From Doryteuthis pealeii (lineage: Eukaryota; Mollusca; Cephalopoda; Myopsida; Loliginidae): 64,000 bases of DNA. Location: the NCBI GenBank assembly GCA_023376005.1, contig CM042181.1, forward strand, positions 24,796,789-24,860,788, given 5' to 3'. Below, one piece after another: positions 24,108 to 35,672 of the stretch. Positions within the stretch are counted from its first letter, which is position 1; every line of letters begins with the position of its first letter. A program made the position numbers and the translations under genes. The notes under the pieces were generated by a model. That model saw nothing but the letters and a program-made list of their open reading frames with translations, ran no database searches and was not told the DNA's origin.

Positions 24108-24165
24108 TTTGGTTATTTTGTTTTACAGCATATCAACCCTTTTCAAGTCATTTTTATAAACAAAG
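24108..24165 (+). repeat. Family X, head-only fragment
   Basis: TTTTGTTTTACAGCATATCAACCC matches in essence the 5' heads of family X at 32669 and 39553 (T-rich lead then ACGGCATATCA); only the head is present. Confidence 0.45.
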
Positions 24166-24297
24166 AACTCAAGCAACAGCAGGTACAGTAAGCAACCGGA
24201 GTGATCATCCAATTAAGTATTGAACAGACTCATTGCTATTTAACTACAAAGATCTAGTGGGAATCAGTGTTTTCAGTGCGACTTGACCATAATAGGT

Positions 24298-24418
24298 TTA
24301 TTTTTCAACATATTCCCCTTTGCAGTCCACACACTTCTTCATGTTGCAGTCATTGGATCCCATTGGTCAAAAAAGTCATCAATAACAGACTTATGAACTT
24401 TTCATCCCACCCCTTCAT
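24298..24418 (-). pseudogene. Mariner-like transposase C-terminus fused to a terminal inverted repeat
   Basis: Minus strand reads (frame 1) VIDDFFDQWDPMTAT, then after a frameshift MKKCVDCKGEYVEK and stop at 24300-24298. The KC(I/V)..KG(D/E)YVEK-stop ending is characteristic of mariner-family transposases. Just outward (24385-24416) lies GGATGAAAAGTTCATAAGTC, the inverted partner of the satellite unit at 23355. The catalytic DD(D/E) core is absent, so this is a deletion remnant. Confidence 0.6.
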
Positions 24419-25446
24419 ACTGAATTTTGATCTGAAATTTTTCACTAAATAATATTTGATCAATATGATTTATATTAACAATTGAATTAAAGGAATTGAC
24501 AAAGATTATGTTGAAAATTTTCTTGCATAATTTTCTTTTTCTTTCTTTTTTTCCATCATTAGGTTATGGATTTATTAATTTACCTATCTATATTCATAAT
24601 GCTTCAACCTTGAAATAATGTCTAACCTTAAAGTCATCATGTGATGAAGGTTTGGTTGACAGCACAGCTGGGTTGGGTTTTTGGTTTTTTTGGAGGGGTA
24701 ACAGCAGCAGCATGTGTATGAAATATAATCTGCTACAAATTTCCAGGAAAGTTCAAATGGTCGTTTGGAAAGAACAGCACACAATCATTTCCTTCATCAT
24801 AAAGAAATGGGATATGGTTCCAGAAAGTGGGAATAACATCAGAAACTGTGCAGAGCCATTTCATTCAAATTGGCTGACTCTGGAAATATTGGACTGAAAA
24901 AGTTGGAAAAAATTGATTGAAGAGAACCAACATTAGGATTTTACCACAACACACAGGATTTTTTTGTCAGCATCAGTTAACAGTTTGTTTTTTTTGTTTT
25001 TTTTTCTTCTTTTTAAAGTCATTTGATGTTGAACTGTAGAAAATGTTCAGTTAATTCAAATCTAACATCATTATGATTCATTAACATTGGAACATTGGGA
25101 ATACAACAAAAGATTAAATTAAAAAGTTGTATTTTCAGTTGGCATTGCTACAATGTTATGGAAAACCAACAAATTCTGGTGATGTGTGCTGGTAAAAGTA
25201 CTGCTCATGAAGGCTTTGTTAGTGGCACAGCTAGAGGAGGGGGGAGCTGCAGTATGGGTGTTATATATATCATCATCCGCATTGCAGTCACAGAAGACTA
25301 TATAATTCTTCTTGTGTCCCTGAAGTTACAGTGCCTCATATGTTGCATGTGAAAACTGTCCCTGAAAATGTTGATGTGTCAGTGCTTTGTTGCTGCCACT
25401 TTCTTCTGGACCTCTTGGCTTCATGGTGTTGCACCAGGGTGACTTC

Positions 25447-25448
<2 letters not shown>
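24419..25448. other. Non-coding, nothing recognised; small repeat at 24548-24590
   Basis: 24548-24590 (ATTAGGTTATGGATTTATTA) recurs at 26261-26311 with few changes. The 25070-25440 stretch is less AT-rich and carries overlapping short plus-strand frames, but no splice-bounded exon or known domain was seen. Confidence 0.4.

Positions 25449-25480
<32 letters not shown>
25449..25480 (+). repeat. (GT)n microsatellite
   Basis: About 16 GT units. Confidence 0.95.
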
Positions 25481-25483
<3 letters not shown>

Positions 25484-25847
25484 TCCCAAAATAATGCACT
25501 CCAATGGTGTTTAGTTGGGATATAAATTAATCTTAATCTCAGATTTTTGTCAATTTTCCAGCTGTTTTTTTTTTCTTTTTAATTTGTTTTGCTTATTATA
25601 TTTTTCCAATGAAGAAAGAAAAAGAACATTGAAAAAAAAATTACTTTCATAACTAGCATTATTTAAGGCCTAAAATAAACACATTTTTGTTTTTGAAAAA
25701 GTTAATATAAGAGAAAATTAGTTGATATGCAATTGTAGATCAAAAAGTCTGTAGCTTGGCAGTTATTATCAGAATTTTAATTTGAAGTTTTCACTGTATA
25801 ATGTTCAATTGTTTGTTTGTTTTTTGTTGTTTCTTTTTTTTTTGTTT

Positions 25848-26157
25848 CATGTGGTTTCTATGATGAATCAAAAAAGTAACAGATAAACCAACCCATTAAC
25901 TTTTAAATTAAGATACAAAAATCTAATCATAAGAATTGATAATCCATCAAAAACATAACTTTATTAAACATGACCAATGCATAATAACACCTACATTAGT
26001 TGCTCTTAACTGAAACAATATAAATTATTAGTACATTTCTTCATTGTTAATAGTCTTTCTGGTGTTATTAGGGAAAGAAATTTGGTATCAAAATTTTATA
26101 TATCTATGTTTCAAATCATCTTTGGCAATTATCAAAACTTAGAATTATTTAAAATTA
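25848..26157 (+). repeat. Direct duplication, copy 1 (about 310 bp)
   Basis: Nearly identical to 27354-27658 over its full length, with a handful of substitutions and one- to three-base indels. Both copies start right after a T-rich run. No terminal repeats, frame or target duplication noticed. Confidence 0.95.
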
Positions 26158-27035
26158 GAATCTTCATTAAAAAAAAATAGTGGAAAAGTGTTGGGTTGAT
26201 TCATTGACAAGGAAGAGAATTATATTGAAAAATGAATATTTAGTGTGGAAAATAAATCATTTCTTTTTTCACCATTAGGCTATGGATTTATTGATTTACC
26301 TACATATGCAATGTTCTGAAAACATGGCAGTTTTTTTCTTCAAGTAAACTATCTAAAAAAATTAAAAAAATAAAATAAAAAAGATGAATCACTTGTGTGA
26401 GTGTGTATAGATATACATGCAGTGTATAAAAAAGAAAAACAAAAGATCCCTGAAAAAGTAGACTTTCTATCAACATGCCAAAAGCTGTCAACAACAACAA
26501 CATGGTAAACAACTTGTAAAAATACTATTAAAAATTTTTAAAAGGAAATAGTAAGGAATGGAAGAAAAGAAATGGTTGACTGATAGACTAAAAGAACCTG
26601 TTTGTTGTTGTAGTTGTAGATCCCTGCTAATTCTACTGTGTTCTCTCTTTCTCTAATGCTTTATTCTTATCTCAGACATGGAGATAAATATTTAGCTCAT
26701 CTGATAGAAGACTGACAGCAGCAATTTGATTATTCAAACCATTTCGGTGAAGGGGGGGATTAGGATGAAATAACAGAAGAGAGGATGTTGAAATGAGAAT
26801 TGATAACCAGAAATTCTCAAAGAATACAAGAAACAAAGATTTTAAAGAACCAGAAACACTTTAAGAATTCATTGTTGCTTTGTGTCTGTCATCATTTGGT
26901 CTTGAATGACTTCAGACTAAAACCAAATATTTTTTATTTCAAGATAAAGACAAAACAGTTCTGATAACATGGACGCCTGTTAGAGACTGGCTTAGATTAT
27001 GAAAAGCTGACTCAGGTAATAAATCTTGAAATAGA
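26158..27035. other. Non-coding, nothing recognised
   Basis: AT-rich spacer between the duplication and the Helitron-like fragment; includes the 26261-26311 repeat copy noted at 24548. Confidence 0.5.
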
Positions 27036-27246
27036 CTAGCAAAAAATATGCACCCTCCAGGCACAAGGATTTAAGTTTTAATGTAATGAAATATATCAAT
27101 TTAGAAAGACTAATGAAACTAAATAAGAATGCAGATAAAATGATTTTGAAACAGAAGGGGTATAATTGAAAAATAAAACAACTTTGAAACTAACTCTTCC
27201 ATCATTGGGGGGGGGGACCCTCCCCCACCACCCAAAAAACTATCTT
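27036..27246 (-). mobile_element. Helitron-like 3' end, truncated copy
   Basis: Same family and orientation as 12355-12997: CTAG end at 27036-27039, then a decayed hairpin (TGCACCC/GGCACA) and matching interior to about 27246 (AACTTTGAAACTAACT shared). It stops near a G-run and lacks the 5' half. Confidence 0.6.
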
Positions 27247-27309
27247 TCAGGAAGGTTTTTCTTTGTAATTAAATATTTTTCATTAACAAACACAAACACA
27301 AACACACAA

Positions 27310-27353
27310 TTTTTGTTGTTGTTTTTTTTTTTTTTTTTTTGGGGGGGGGGGGT
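27310..27353 (+). repeat. T-run/G-run junction
   Basis: A T-rich run (21 T after TTGTTGTTG) is followed directly by 12 G, immediately before duplication copy 2. Confidence 0.9.
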
Positions 27354-27658
27354 CATGTGTTTTCTATGATGAATCGCAAAAGTAACAGATAAAACAACCC
27401 ATTAACTTTTAAATTAATACAAAAATCTAATCCATAAGAATTGATAATCCATCAAAAACATAACTTTATTAAACATGACCAATGCATAATAACACCTACA
27501 TTAGTTGCTCTTAACTGAAACAATATAAATTATTAGTACATTTCTTCATTGTTAATAGTCTTTCTGGTTTTATTAGGGAAAGAAATTTGGTATCAAAATT
27601 TTATATATCTATGTTTCAAATCATCTTTGACAATTATCAAAATTAGAATTATTAAAAT
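27354..27658 (+). repeat. Direct duplication, copy 2
   Basis: See copy 1 at 25848-26157; the copies start 1,506 bases apart, same orientation. Confidence 0.95.
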
Positions 27659-28454
27659 TTGAGGGGGGTGGGGGTCCTCATAAAAAACAATTCTGTTGAT
27701 GAATCAAAATCACTGAAATGTTTAAAACTTTAAAAATATTTGAAGATTTTGTAAAAACAACTGATCAAAATTACATTTATGAAAATAGCCAATCCAATAT
27801 GCATATATAGAACTGTTGTTGTTCTAACACAAACGTGTGTCTGTGTGTGTGTGTGTGTGCATACAATTTCCCATCATTTTAATAGTTACAATAAATAACA
27901 AAATGCAAGAGTTGATCACCATATTAATCTTCCTCCTTCCTCATAGATTTTACAGATGGCTTTTATGTTATAATTTGAATAGCAGTAATGGTGAGAGACC
28001 AGTTTTATGGATTTCAATCAAGTAAACTAAAATCCAACCACTTTATTTGAGAAAGGAAAGTTTCATCTGAGAGAGAGAGACAGACAGACAGAGAATAAAA
28101 GAAACAAAGATTTTTCACTGCATTCATTTTTTTTTTATTTCTGAATACAAAACCACTCATTTTCTAAGTAAACATTATTCAAAATATCTAATCTCATGGA
28201 CCAATAAGGACCCCCCGCCCCAATCCCAATATCTGCAACAAATTATTAATCATATATGATCAATAAAATATTAATTGAACATTTGTAGCAAGGTTAATAT
28301 TTATTGGAAAAATATAATGAACATAACAAATATTATTGTTAATTCATATTCTGTAAAAAATAATAAGGATGAGAAAAAAGAGGGGAGAGGGGTGGAGACA
28401 GAGTGAAAGGAGAACAACAACAATGACTAATAAAAATATTAAGAATATGTTAAT
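27659..28454. other. Non-coding with (GT)n at about 27834-27859
   Basis: AT-rich; a short GAGA/CAGA stretch at 28069-28094. Nothing else recognised. Confidence 0.5.
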
Positions 28455-28741
28455 CAGTAATACTGATAGCTTTTTGATTTATTGCATCCTGGGACGCACA
28501 TATTTGCTTTGAATGAGTCCCCAGGAAAATGTATGGGTCCCAACTAAAGCTGTCTAACTTCTACCTTGTAACCTATCCAGTGTAATTCATTTCTAAGAAA
28601 CTATTGGAATGTATTTACAGTTAGCGTGAAATGGTGAGGGAAGAAAAAGAAAAACAATGGGATGCATGGATATGATTTTATTGTGTCCTTTTAGATTTTT
28701 GTGCATCAGGGACGCAAGATGCGTACCTGTCAGCATCTCTG
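28455..28741. mobile_element. Probable hAT-like MITE, 287 bp
   Basis: Left end CAGTAATACTGATAG and right end reverse complement CAGAGATGCTGACAG form a 15-base imperfect TIR beginning CAG, as in many hAT elements. Inside each end lie matching GCATCC(T)GGGACGCA-type blocks (GGGACGCA at both sides). GTTAAT flanks both ends, offset by two bases, so the eight-base target duplication is suggestive but not exact. Confidence 0.5.
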
Positions 28742-30501
28742 GTTAATAAGTAAGAAAATGACAAATTATAATGGATGTGACCATTAAGCTAGAATACTTT
28801 GGAGGAGCACTGCTCCATATAGGAATCATTTACTTAGAAGAAAAATGAGCACATGTGAATAAATTTGTTAAAGAACAAAGAAAGATGTTAAGTAACAAAA
28901 TCATAAATCTTGAGTGTGGCCAAGAATATTATCTAATAAATACTTTAAGCATAATTAAATACCATAAAATGAGTCATTTTACCAGCCTCAATACAGAGTA
29001 ACAACACACTTAGAATAGCATTGGCCTTTTCTGATGCAATTTAAAAATCATTTTTTAATACAGAGGATTTCCTGAATATTGGCCAATTGTTTCAGAAACA
29101 TAAACAAGTTAAATATCTTAAATACTGTATGTATTAGTATTCATATAAACATTATTCCTATAAATTTTTGGATATTTTAAAAATGATCTAATGTGTATTC
29201 AGTGGCAGCACAAATAGAGCATAGAATTGGGTTTTGTTTTTTGTTTTTTTTTGTTTTTAAAGAGATTTACAAAATTCTTTAGAGATTTGTTTTAATAACC
29301 TTGTTTGCCTCAAAGTCAAAAAAATATTTTATCAAAAAAAAAAAAAAAAAAAAATCTAGCAATAATCTGAAAGAGTCCACCAATGAAATTATGAAATATT
29401 AGAAAATCCCCATCACATTTATTGGGTCAGCATTGTTCAAGACAAATACATGATTGATACAGATAATGAAATTTGCTTTTAATGCTTTTCACAAATCTAT
29501 GGAAGACATCAAATCTCTGTACCAATTATGAATTTTTCAGAATTTTAAACTATAAGCTATTATGACCTCTTACATAGTATAGGCAGGTACTTCAGCTAGT
29601 TTGATATTGTGGACTTAAACAGAAATTGCTTCTTTTTTTTTAAGTAACAAATAAACAAAAAATAAGAAAAGAAAACACTAACAATAACAAATAAATGATT
29701 GTTTAAAAAATACTCTTTTTACAAACACAGTCTGTATTTTTATTATCAACACCCCCATCTTAACACTTCCCCCTATTTCCACCCCCACATTTGACCCATC
29801 TATGAAGGGGGGGTTTAGAGGTGTGATGGCTTTGGTTTACCTGATCAAGGTGAACTGGTGCAGAGAGGATCAGAAGAAGAAAAATAATCTGTCATATAAT
29901 TGGTTGGTTACATGTAAAATAGATGTTACTGAGTGCAAAAGAAAAGGACGTTAGAATAAGTAGGAGGAAGAGGGGTTTTATTTTTTTAAATTCTTTTTTC
30001 AAAATTTACCCCTTTCCTCTTACTACTACTTTATCACTTGTAACCAACCTGTTCATATATATCAATATGTATTATTATTTAATAAGATTAGCTTTGTAAG
30101 GAAATAAGTGTGGTGCACACAGTGATGATCAAGCTCACTATTCAGGTGTAATGATCTTTGAGATTAGTTTTCTAATGACTACTTCACTATGAAGCACCTT
30201 AGTCAAGGTTTAAATGTATTAATTCATGTCAAGGAGTTCTTGAAGCTGAATGAAGACTCGGCTACTTGAGAATAACTCAACAGTAAATTTTGTGTATTTC
30301 AATACTTATATATACATAAAAAGTTTATGTATTGAAATGCATTAAATTATAACCACCCTATGATTGTAAATAGATGTGTTTGGCCATTTTTTTCTTTTTT
30401 AGTTTATAGGGAAATATACTGGTTCTATTTTGTTATTGATTGGGATAAATTCAAGATATGGTGTGTAACTTTAATCTCACCTGAAATATTAAGGAAAAGA
30501 A
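28742..30501. other. Non-coding, nothing recognised
   Basis: AT-rich with poly(A) at about 29333-29354. No exon or element ends recognised. Confidence 0.5.
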
Positions 30502-30999
30502 TTTTGTATTATTTAGATTATTCATACTATTGTCCTCATTTTTATTGTTATCTACACAATGTTTTGGCTGATGTGCCCTCTGGCCTTCTTCAGGTATTTC
30601 TTGTCAGATTTGGTAACCTCAAACTCAAGAGCCTTCATGCTGTAATCAGGAGCCTTCACAGAACTTCGAACTGAACCCTTTATTCAATCTACGGGAGTAG
30701 ACTGTTCTCATTCTGTTAACCATGACCAGGTACAAGTGTTAAGCTATATTAAGTATTCTAACACTTGTATCCGGTCATGATTAACAGAATGAGAACAGTC
30801 TATCCCTGTGGATTGAATAAAGAGTTCAGTTCAATGTTCCATGAAGGTTCCCAATTAGGACATGAAGGCTTCTAAGTTCAAAGAGAAGGTTCCCAAATCC
30901 GACAAAAAAATACCTGAAGAAGGCTGGAGGGCACATCGGCTGAAACATTGTGTAGATAACAAAGATGAGGACAATAGTCCGAATAATACAAATTATTAA
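30502..30999. repeat. 500-bp foldback (inverted repeat), about 240-bp arms
   Basis: Arms about 30502-30738 and 30754-30999 are imperfect reverse complements (shared ACACTTGTA near the centre, ATTCTGTT/AACAGAAT, GTCCTCAT/ATGAGGAC near the ends). The right arm contains CCTGAAGAAGGCTGGAGGGC then GGCTGAAACATTGTG. Related sequence (family Y) occurs at 40425 and 55575. The 104-codon frame over the left arm is fortuitous. Confidence 0.9.
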
Positions 31000-31756
31000 A
31001 CCTCATCCCAAAAATTCAGAGAAAAGGATTTTGATGAAATAAAAAGGCACTGCATCTATTTCTTTCTAAAAATGATATCATATAACTAAACCATTTTTAT
31101 GTCAATAAAAAAAACCCAGAAAACTGAGTTGTAAATTAAATTTGAAATCTGAGAATCAAAAAAATTGTCATCATTCAAATCTCTAAGAAAATCTCTATAG
31201 CCTTGGTTAGCAACCAGTATAGGAGATGGAAAAATGATTCCAAACCAGGAGATCAGTGATAAACTAAATCCTTTCTGGTAACTTCTGTAGCCAAAAAGCG
31301 AGCAGTTGAAACATTTCATCATACAACTGGAATAAACAATCTTGGAGATTGGAGTTGTCCCTGGACAATGAACTTTCCTAATTAAAAAAAAAAAAAATCA
31401 CCCAGATTGTTGCACAAAGTTAACATCAACCAAAAATTAAATTCTTGTGGAGGAGGGGGTATCAAAACTCAATCTGAATTCAGATAGAATTAACAGTTGA
31501 GAAGTAATCAAAAAACACCTTTTAGGATTAACATGACCTTTTCTTTAAACCAACAAAGTCGAGTTATTTGGTGACAAGCTTAGTGATTCAATATTTTCAT
31601 CAACATATTTATAATCTAAAGGAGAAATAAAAATGTTGAAACCCAAAGTTATTTATAGTTTTTTTTGTTTTGTTTTTTTCTTTCAAGTATTTCATCAGTT
31701 TTAAATAAAGTTCAGCTAAAAAATTATATTTAAGTTACTCAAATCACATTGAAATT
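31000..31756. other. Non-coding, nothing recognised
   Basis: AT-rich spacer. Confidence 0.5.
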
Positions 31757-31835
31757 CAGATCACCAAAGTTAAGCATTAATGAGCTCAGTACTTAGAAGA
31801 TGGGTGACCACTCAGTAACAAGAGGTACTATAAGC
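31757..31835 (+). repeat. 5S rRNA-derived sequence (pseudogene or 5S-headed SINE)
   Basis: Contains, in 5S order and near-normal spacing, GATCACCAAAGTTAAGCA (5S A-box region), AGTACTTAGA, GATGGGTGACC (5S C box), and GGTACTATAAGC at the position of the 5S 3' end. Several substitutions and small deletions (the CGGGCYYGGTT part is reduced) rule out a normal gene, and the first ~45 bases of 5S are not recognisable. Either a stray 5S pseudogene or the promoter head of a 5S-derived SINE; no second copy in the window to decide. Confidence 0.65.
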
Positions 31836-32643
31836 AATCTGAAGTTTGTGTGCCAGATTATAAGTACATTTTAAGAATTTTTTTAATTGAATAGTTCAAT
31901 CTTTCAAATATTCATTTATGATTTAACTTTTAGATGATCTGAAGCTGAAGATTAAAAATGCTGAATCATCATCATAGGTAAAAAAATTTTCTTTAAAATC
32001 AAATTTCAGCCAATGAAAAAATATTAAATCCTATTTTACTTTCTCTTCTTGGGGAAACAATTTGTATGATTCATTTGTTCCATTTTTAAAAACTTGCATT
32101 AGACAAATTCACATTAAATGATTAATTGAATCAACAAGAATAATTACAATGAATCTTTGTCATCTCAGATCATCCATCAAAACTCATAAGTAGTTTTCAT
32201 TTTGCAAATAACAAAGACTGAAAATTATTACAAACTTTAAGACATGGGGTAATAGTTGGAGTACCAGTAATTTCAAAAGTACTAGTTTTGTTTTTTAAAA
32301 TAGTACAAAAAAATCGTCCATATCAGATTTCTCTTATAAAAAGAAAAGACGGAAATTTTCTATGATTTTGAATTCTGTAAAAATCAGTTGTATGATCTAT
32401 CGATTTAACTAAACTACAAAGAAAAGAAGAGAAGAGAGACAATTAACAGGCACACACATTCAAAAAGTAACTGAATTTAAGTTTTCCAGAAACTAAATAA
32501 TTATACATGTAAAACTGGAAATGGTCAAAGTTTACAAAACTGCAGTAACTGATATTGACTGAAGAAGAAAGGTTTAACTTTATTTCAATGTAGGTTCTTG
32601 TAAACATTGTAGATCCAAAGAGAAATGCAGCTGATATGACAGT
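31836..32643. other. Non-coding, nothing recognised
   Basis: AT-rich; could include the tail of a 5S-headed element but no boundary is visible. Confidence 0.4.
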
Positions 32644-33172
32644 TTGGTTGGTTGGTTGGTTGGTTGGGTTTTACGGCATATCACCCCATTGGGTCATGTT
32701 TTGCCGAAGATGTTTTTGTTTTATTCATTCTTGATGGATACTCAATTTTTAAAAAAACACATTTCTATTTAACCTATAGATGAGACCCTAACAGGTACTC
32801 CCGCTCTGGGTCAGAATGGACCTGGGACCAATGGTGATGAAGGGGTGCTCCACATTCCCCAGACCCATAACTGGAACCTCACTATCAGATAAAGTCATTC
32901 CCAGGACATGAAGATGTTCAGCCACTGCCTTCTAGCACATATATGATAAAAAGGGGTTGGGGCCTCTCCAACCACCTGTCTAGCCTAATTAAGGACCAAA
33001 GTGGAGTGTTACATATCATAGACTGCTCAGCCACCATGGTTCCATCCCTAAGCATCACGGGTCACCACCCATGACCAACATGTGGCTCCATTGGAGGAGT
33101 CTTACCCCTCCGCAGAAGTGCAGTCGGTGTATTCTAAAGCCCCAGACAACAGGGCTGGATATGACAGTAAAA
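32644..33172 (+). repeat. Dispersed repeat family X, copy 1
   Basis: T/G-rich lead (GGTT)n, then ACGGCATATCA, then GACCCTAACAGGTACT, GGGTCAGAATGGACCTG, GCCTTCTAGCACATATATGA, TAAGCATCACGGGT and GTATTCTAAAGCCCCAG. The same blocks in the same order occur at 37574-38094 and 39536-40147. It is much less AT-rich than its surroundings and lacks obvious TIRs. Element class unknown. Confidence 0.8.
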
Positions 33173-33185
33173 TGTACTCTGTTAT

Positions 33186-33346
33186 TTTTATGAAAACCAA
33201 CAGATTCTTTATTTTAACATTTCACTGGTCATGCACATTACACATAGCTTCAAAGCTATGTGTAATGTGCATTAGCCAGTGAAGCTATATGCAGTGTGTA
33301 TAGTTAGTGAAGTGTTAAAATAAAGAATCTGTTGGTTTTCATAAAA
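33186..33346. repeat. Nested palindromes
   Basis: Outer arms 33186-33226 and 33306-33346 (AACAGATTCTTTATTTTAAC and complement) enclose an inner near-perfect palindrome, about 33220-33250 and 33253-33283 (CACATTACACATAGCTT and complement). The right side has an extra ~23-base segment that again reads like the arm end (TAGTTAGTGAAG). Confidence 0.9.
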
Positions 33347-33999
33347 CTAAGTTAATTAAGTGTTTTGCTTTAAATTATTTATTCTATTTGGAATTGATTA
33401 TTATTGAAATGATTTATTTGTTTATTCATCCCACCCCACCCCCCACTGAATGATGAATGATGATGATTATCATCATCAGCATGTAACTGTTTCAATTATT
33501 TGAACTAGAGGAACAAAACTTATTGATATTTAAAACAAAAATAACAAAAAACAACTTTAACTCAGTTTCATTTTTAATGTAATTAAATCACTAATAATGA
33601 CTAACTGCAATGAAAACTCATTTTGACTAGTACTATCCTTCATCTTTCTAATTCTAATTCCAATGCACATGGTTTCTTGTTGTTGTAGAAATAATGACCC
33701 AAGTAAGTTGCGATAAAAAGCAACCATATGAACAAAAAAGAAAAAAATTTATAAAAAAATATAAACAAAATCTTCATGGAATTATCTTTAAAATGGGTAA
33801 AAATCATTCATTTTCACCTTCATTATGTAGTCAAATAAAAAAAATAATTGACAACAAAACAATTTAAAAAAAAAAAACAAGACACCTTCAGAAATTCGAG
33901 AAAAAAATATCTTTTCAAAGAAATCTCATCTTTTATTGCATTGAATACTAAAATTTTATTAAAATCCAATAATTAGCTGATTTCATGGGATTCTTTTTT
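33347..33999. other. Non-coding, nothing recognised
   Basis: AT-rich sequence with a C-run at 33430-33446 and short (ATG)n. Confidence 0.5.
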
Positions 34000-34880
34000 T
34001 AAAAAAAAACATTGCTTTAGCCAGTGCTTGTTTTTGTACATCCCTAATGTATGTTGTTCTTGCCTTATTAAAGAAAGAATAACCCCTGTTACTTTGTGTT
34101 TGCATAATATGATTAAAGCAATAATGAAGGCAGCCATGAAATATACTTGGCTTGAAGGTGTAATAGAGACATTAGTGATGTTTGTAACAGTATAAATCCA
34201 TGTTATTTTTGTCTGATAAGAGAACATTGGAGCACATTCCTCTTGAGATCCACAAAGTATAATATTCATCTCTCGACATCAATTAAAGCAGGCCAATCAT
34301 TATTCAATGAATTGTTTATAAAAGTGAAGGTTTGTGTTGAGGCCAACCACACTTTCTGGATGAGCTGATAATAAAAGAATGGATTGATCATTGTGTAATA
34401 GATTCTTCAAACAATACTCTTCAAGATTTAAATTCAACATTTTCCCTTCTGGTTGCACTATAAAGATTAGAGAGCCCAGTTTGCCCAATTATTTTACACA
34501 TAGCCCGAAAGAGAATAAGCAAATACATCCTTTCACCAAGGGCATTAGTGCCAAGTGAAATGTAAACACTTCTGTCTAAAATTCAAAGTCTATTTTCTAT
34601 GATGACAACCACCTAAACATCCAATATATCGTTTAAAACTTTAACATAGATTATACATCTATAATAATTATTTCACAGCTTAAAACTTTTACAAATTGAA
34701 ACCTAGTACAAAAATTTAGCCCTTTTTTAAAAGTGCTGAACTAAAAATTCAACTACTTTACTTGAATCGTCTGTACCGAAAATTCCAGTTCAAAGGAACG
34801 ATTGTGACGATGAGTTATTTAGCCGAGAGCAAAATGAAAGAGGCAGCTGTTATGAAGAATATTATTTCGTCGTTTTAATT
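34000..34880. other. Repeat-poor, composition-balanced stretch; candidate conserved non-coding element
   Basis: Unlike its surroundings this stretch has almost no simple sequence, palindromes or repeat matches. Between 34760 and 34860 it holds several CpGs and a CAGCTG E-box; GATAAG and TAAT-type motifs occur earlier. All minus-strand frames tried around 34760-34870 stop quickly, so it is not an exon. A role as an intronic enhancer is inference only. Confidence 0.25.
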
Positions 34881-34889
34881 GATATTTTT

Positions 34890-35623
34890 AAAACAAACAT
34901 TTTTGTTTTTGTTTTACCCAATCTTTTATTCATTAGATTTCTTCTTCTTTTTTCTGAAACCGAATGAAACTTGAAAGAGAATGAAAACTTTTTCTTTCTT
35001 TTTTTTCCTTTTTTAAATTTCTTCCTGCAATTGTAAAAGAAACCTAATCTGAAAATTATGACTCAAAAAAAAAAAAAAAAAAGAAAAGAAAAAAGGCTAG
35101 AAAATAAACAGCTCAAGATTAAAATTAAACAATCTTTTTATCTTTTTTTCTTTTTCTTTCTTTTTTTTTTCTTTTCTTTCTTTAACTCTTTTCACCCCAC
35201 CATTCGTTTCAGACACGGTTACATCAATTTTCAAGCTTTCAGGCTTAAAACTCAAATTTTACTTGATTCTCCTTTGATCTTTTTACATCTAACAAATTTT
35301 GTCTCTGGGGCACTAGGACTTTCCTGTTAACCCCCCACTCCTAATAATCAAGTCACACCCTTTATATCTTTTCTGGAGATTATTTTTAAGCATTTCAATT
35401 TTCTTAGTTTTTATCACTTTTTTTTGTTCATTTTACATAACCCTCTTTTTTTTTCTTCTTCTTTTTAACAATTTTTCTTTTATCAACATGGTGAAATTCA
35501 CCTACTATAATTTACGAGTTCATTCACCTTGTACAGTTTTTCACACAGTATATGTCTGAGTCTAAGATATGAGATTTTCTTCACAGTGCAGGTGTAATGA
35601 ACAAGCAATAAATTTAGGTCAAT

Positions 35624-35672
<49 letters not shown>

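Noticed and set aside
30360..30674. 104-codon plus-strand frame
   Set aside because: Overlaps the left arm of a foldback repeat; no domain, no context.
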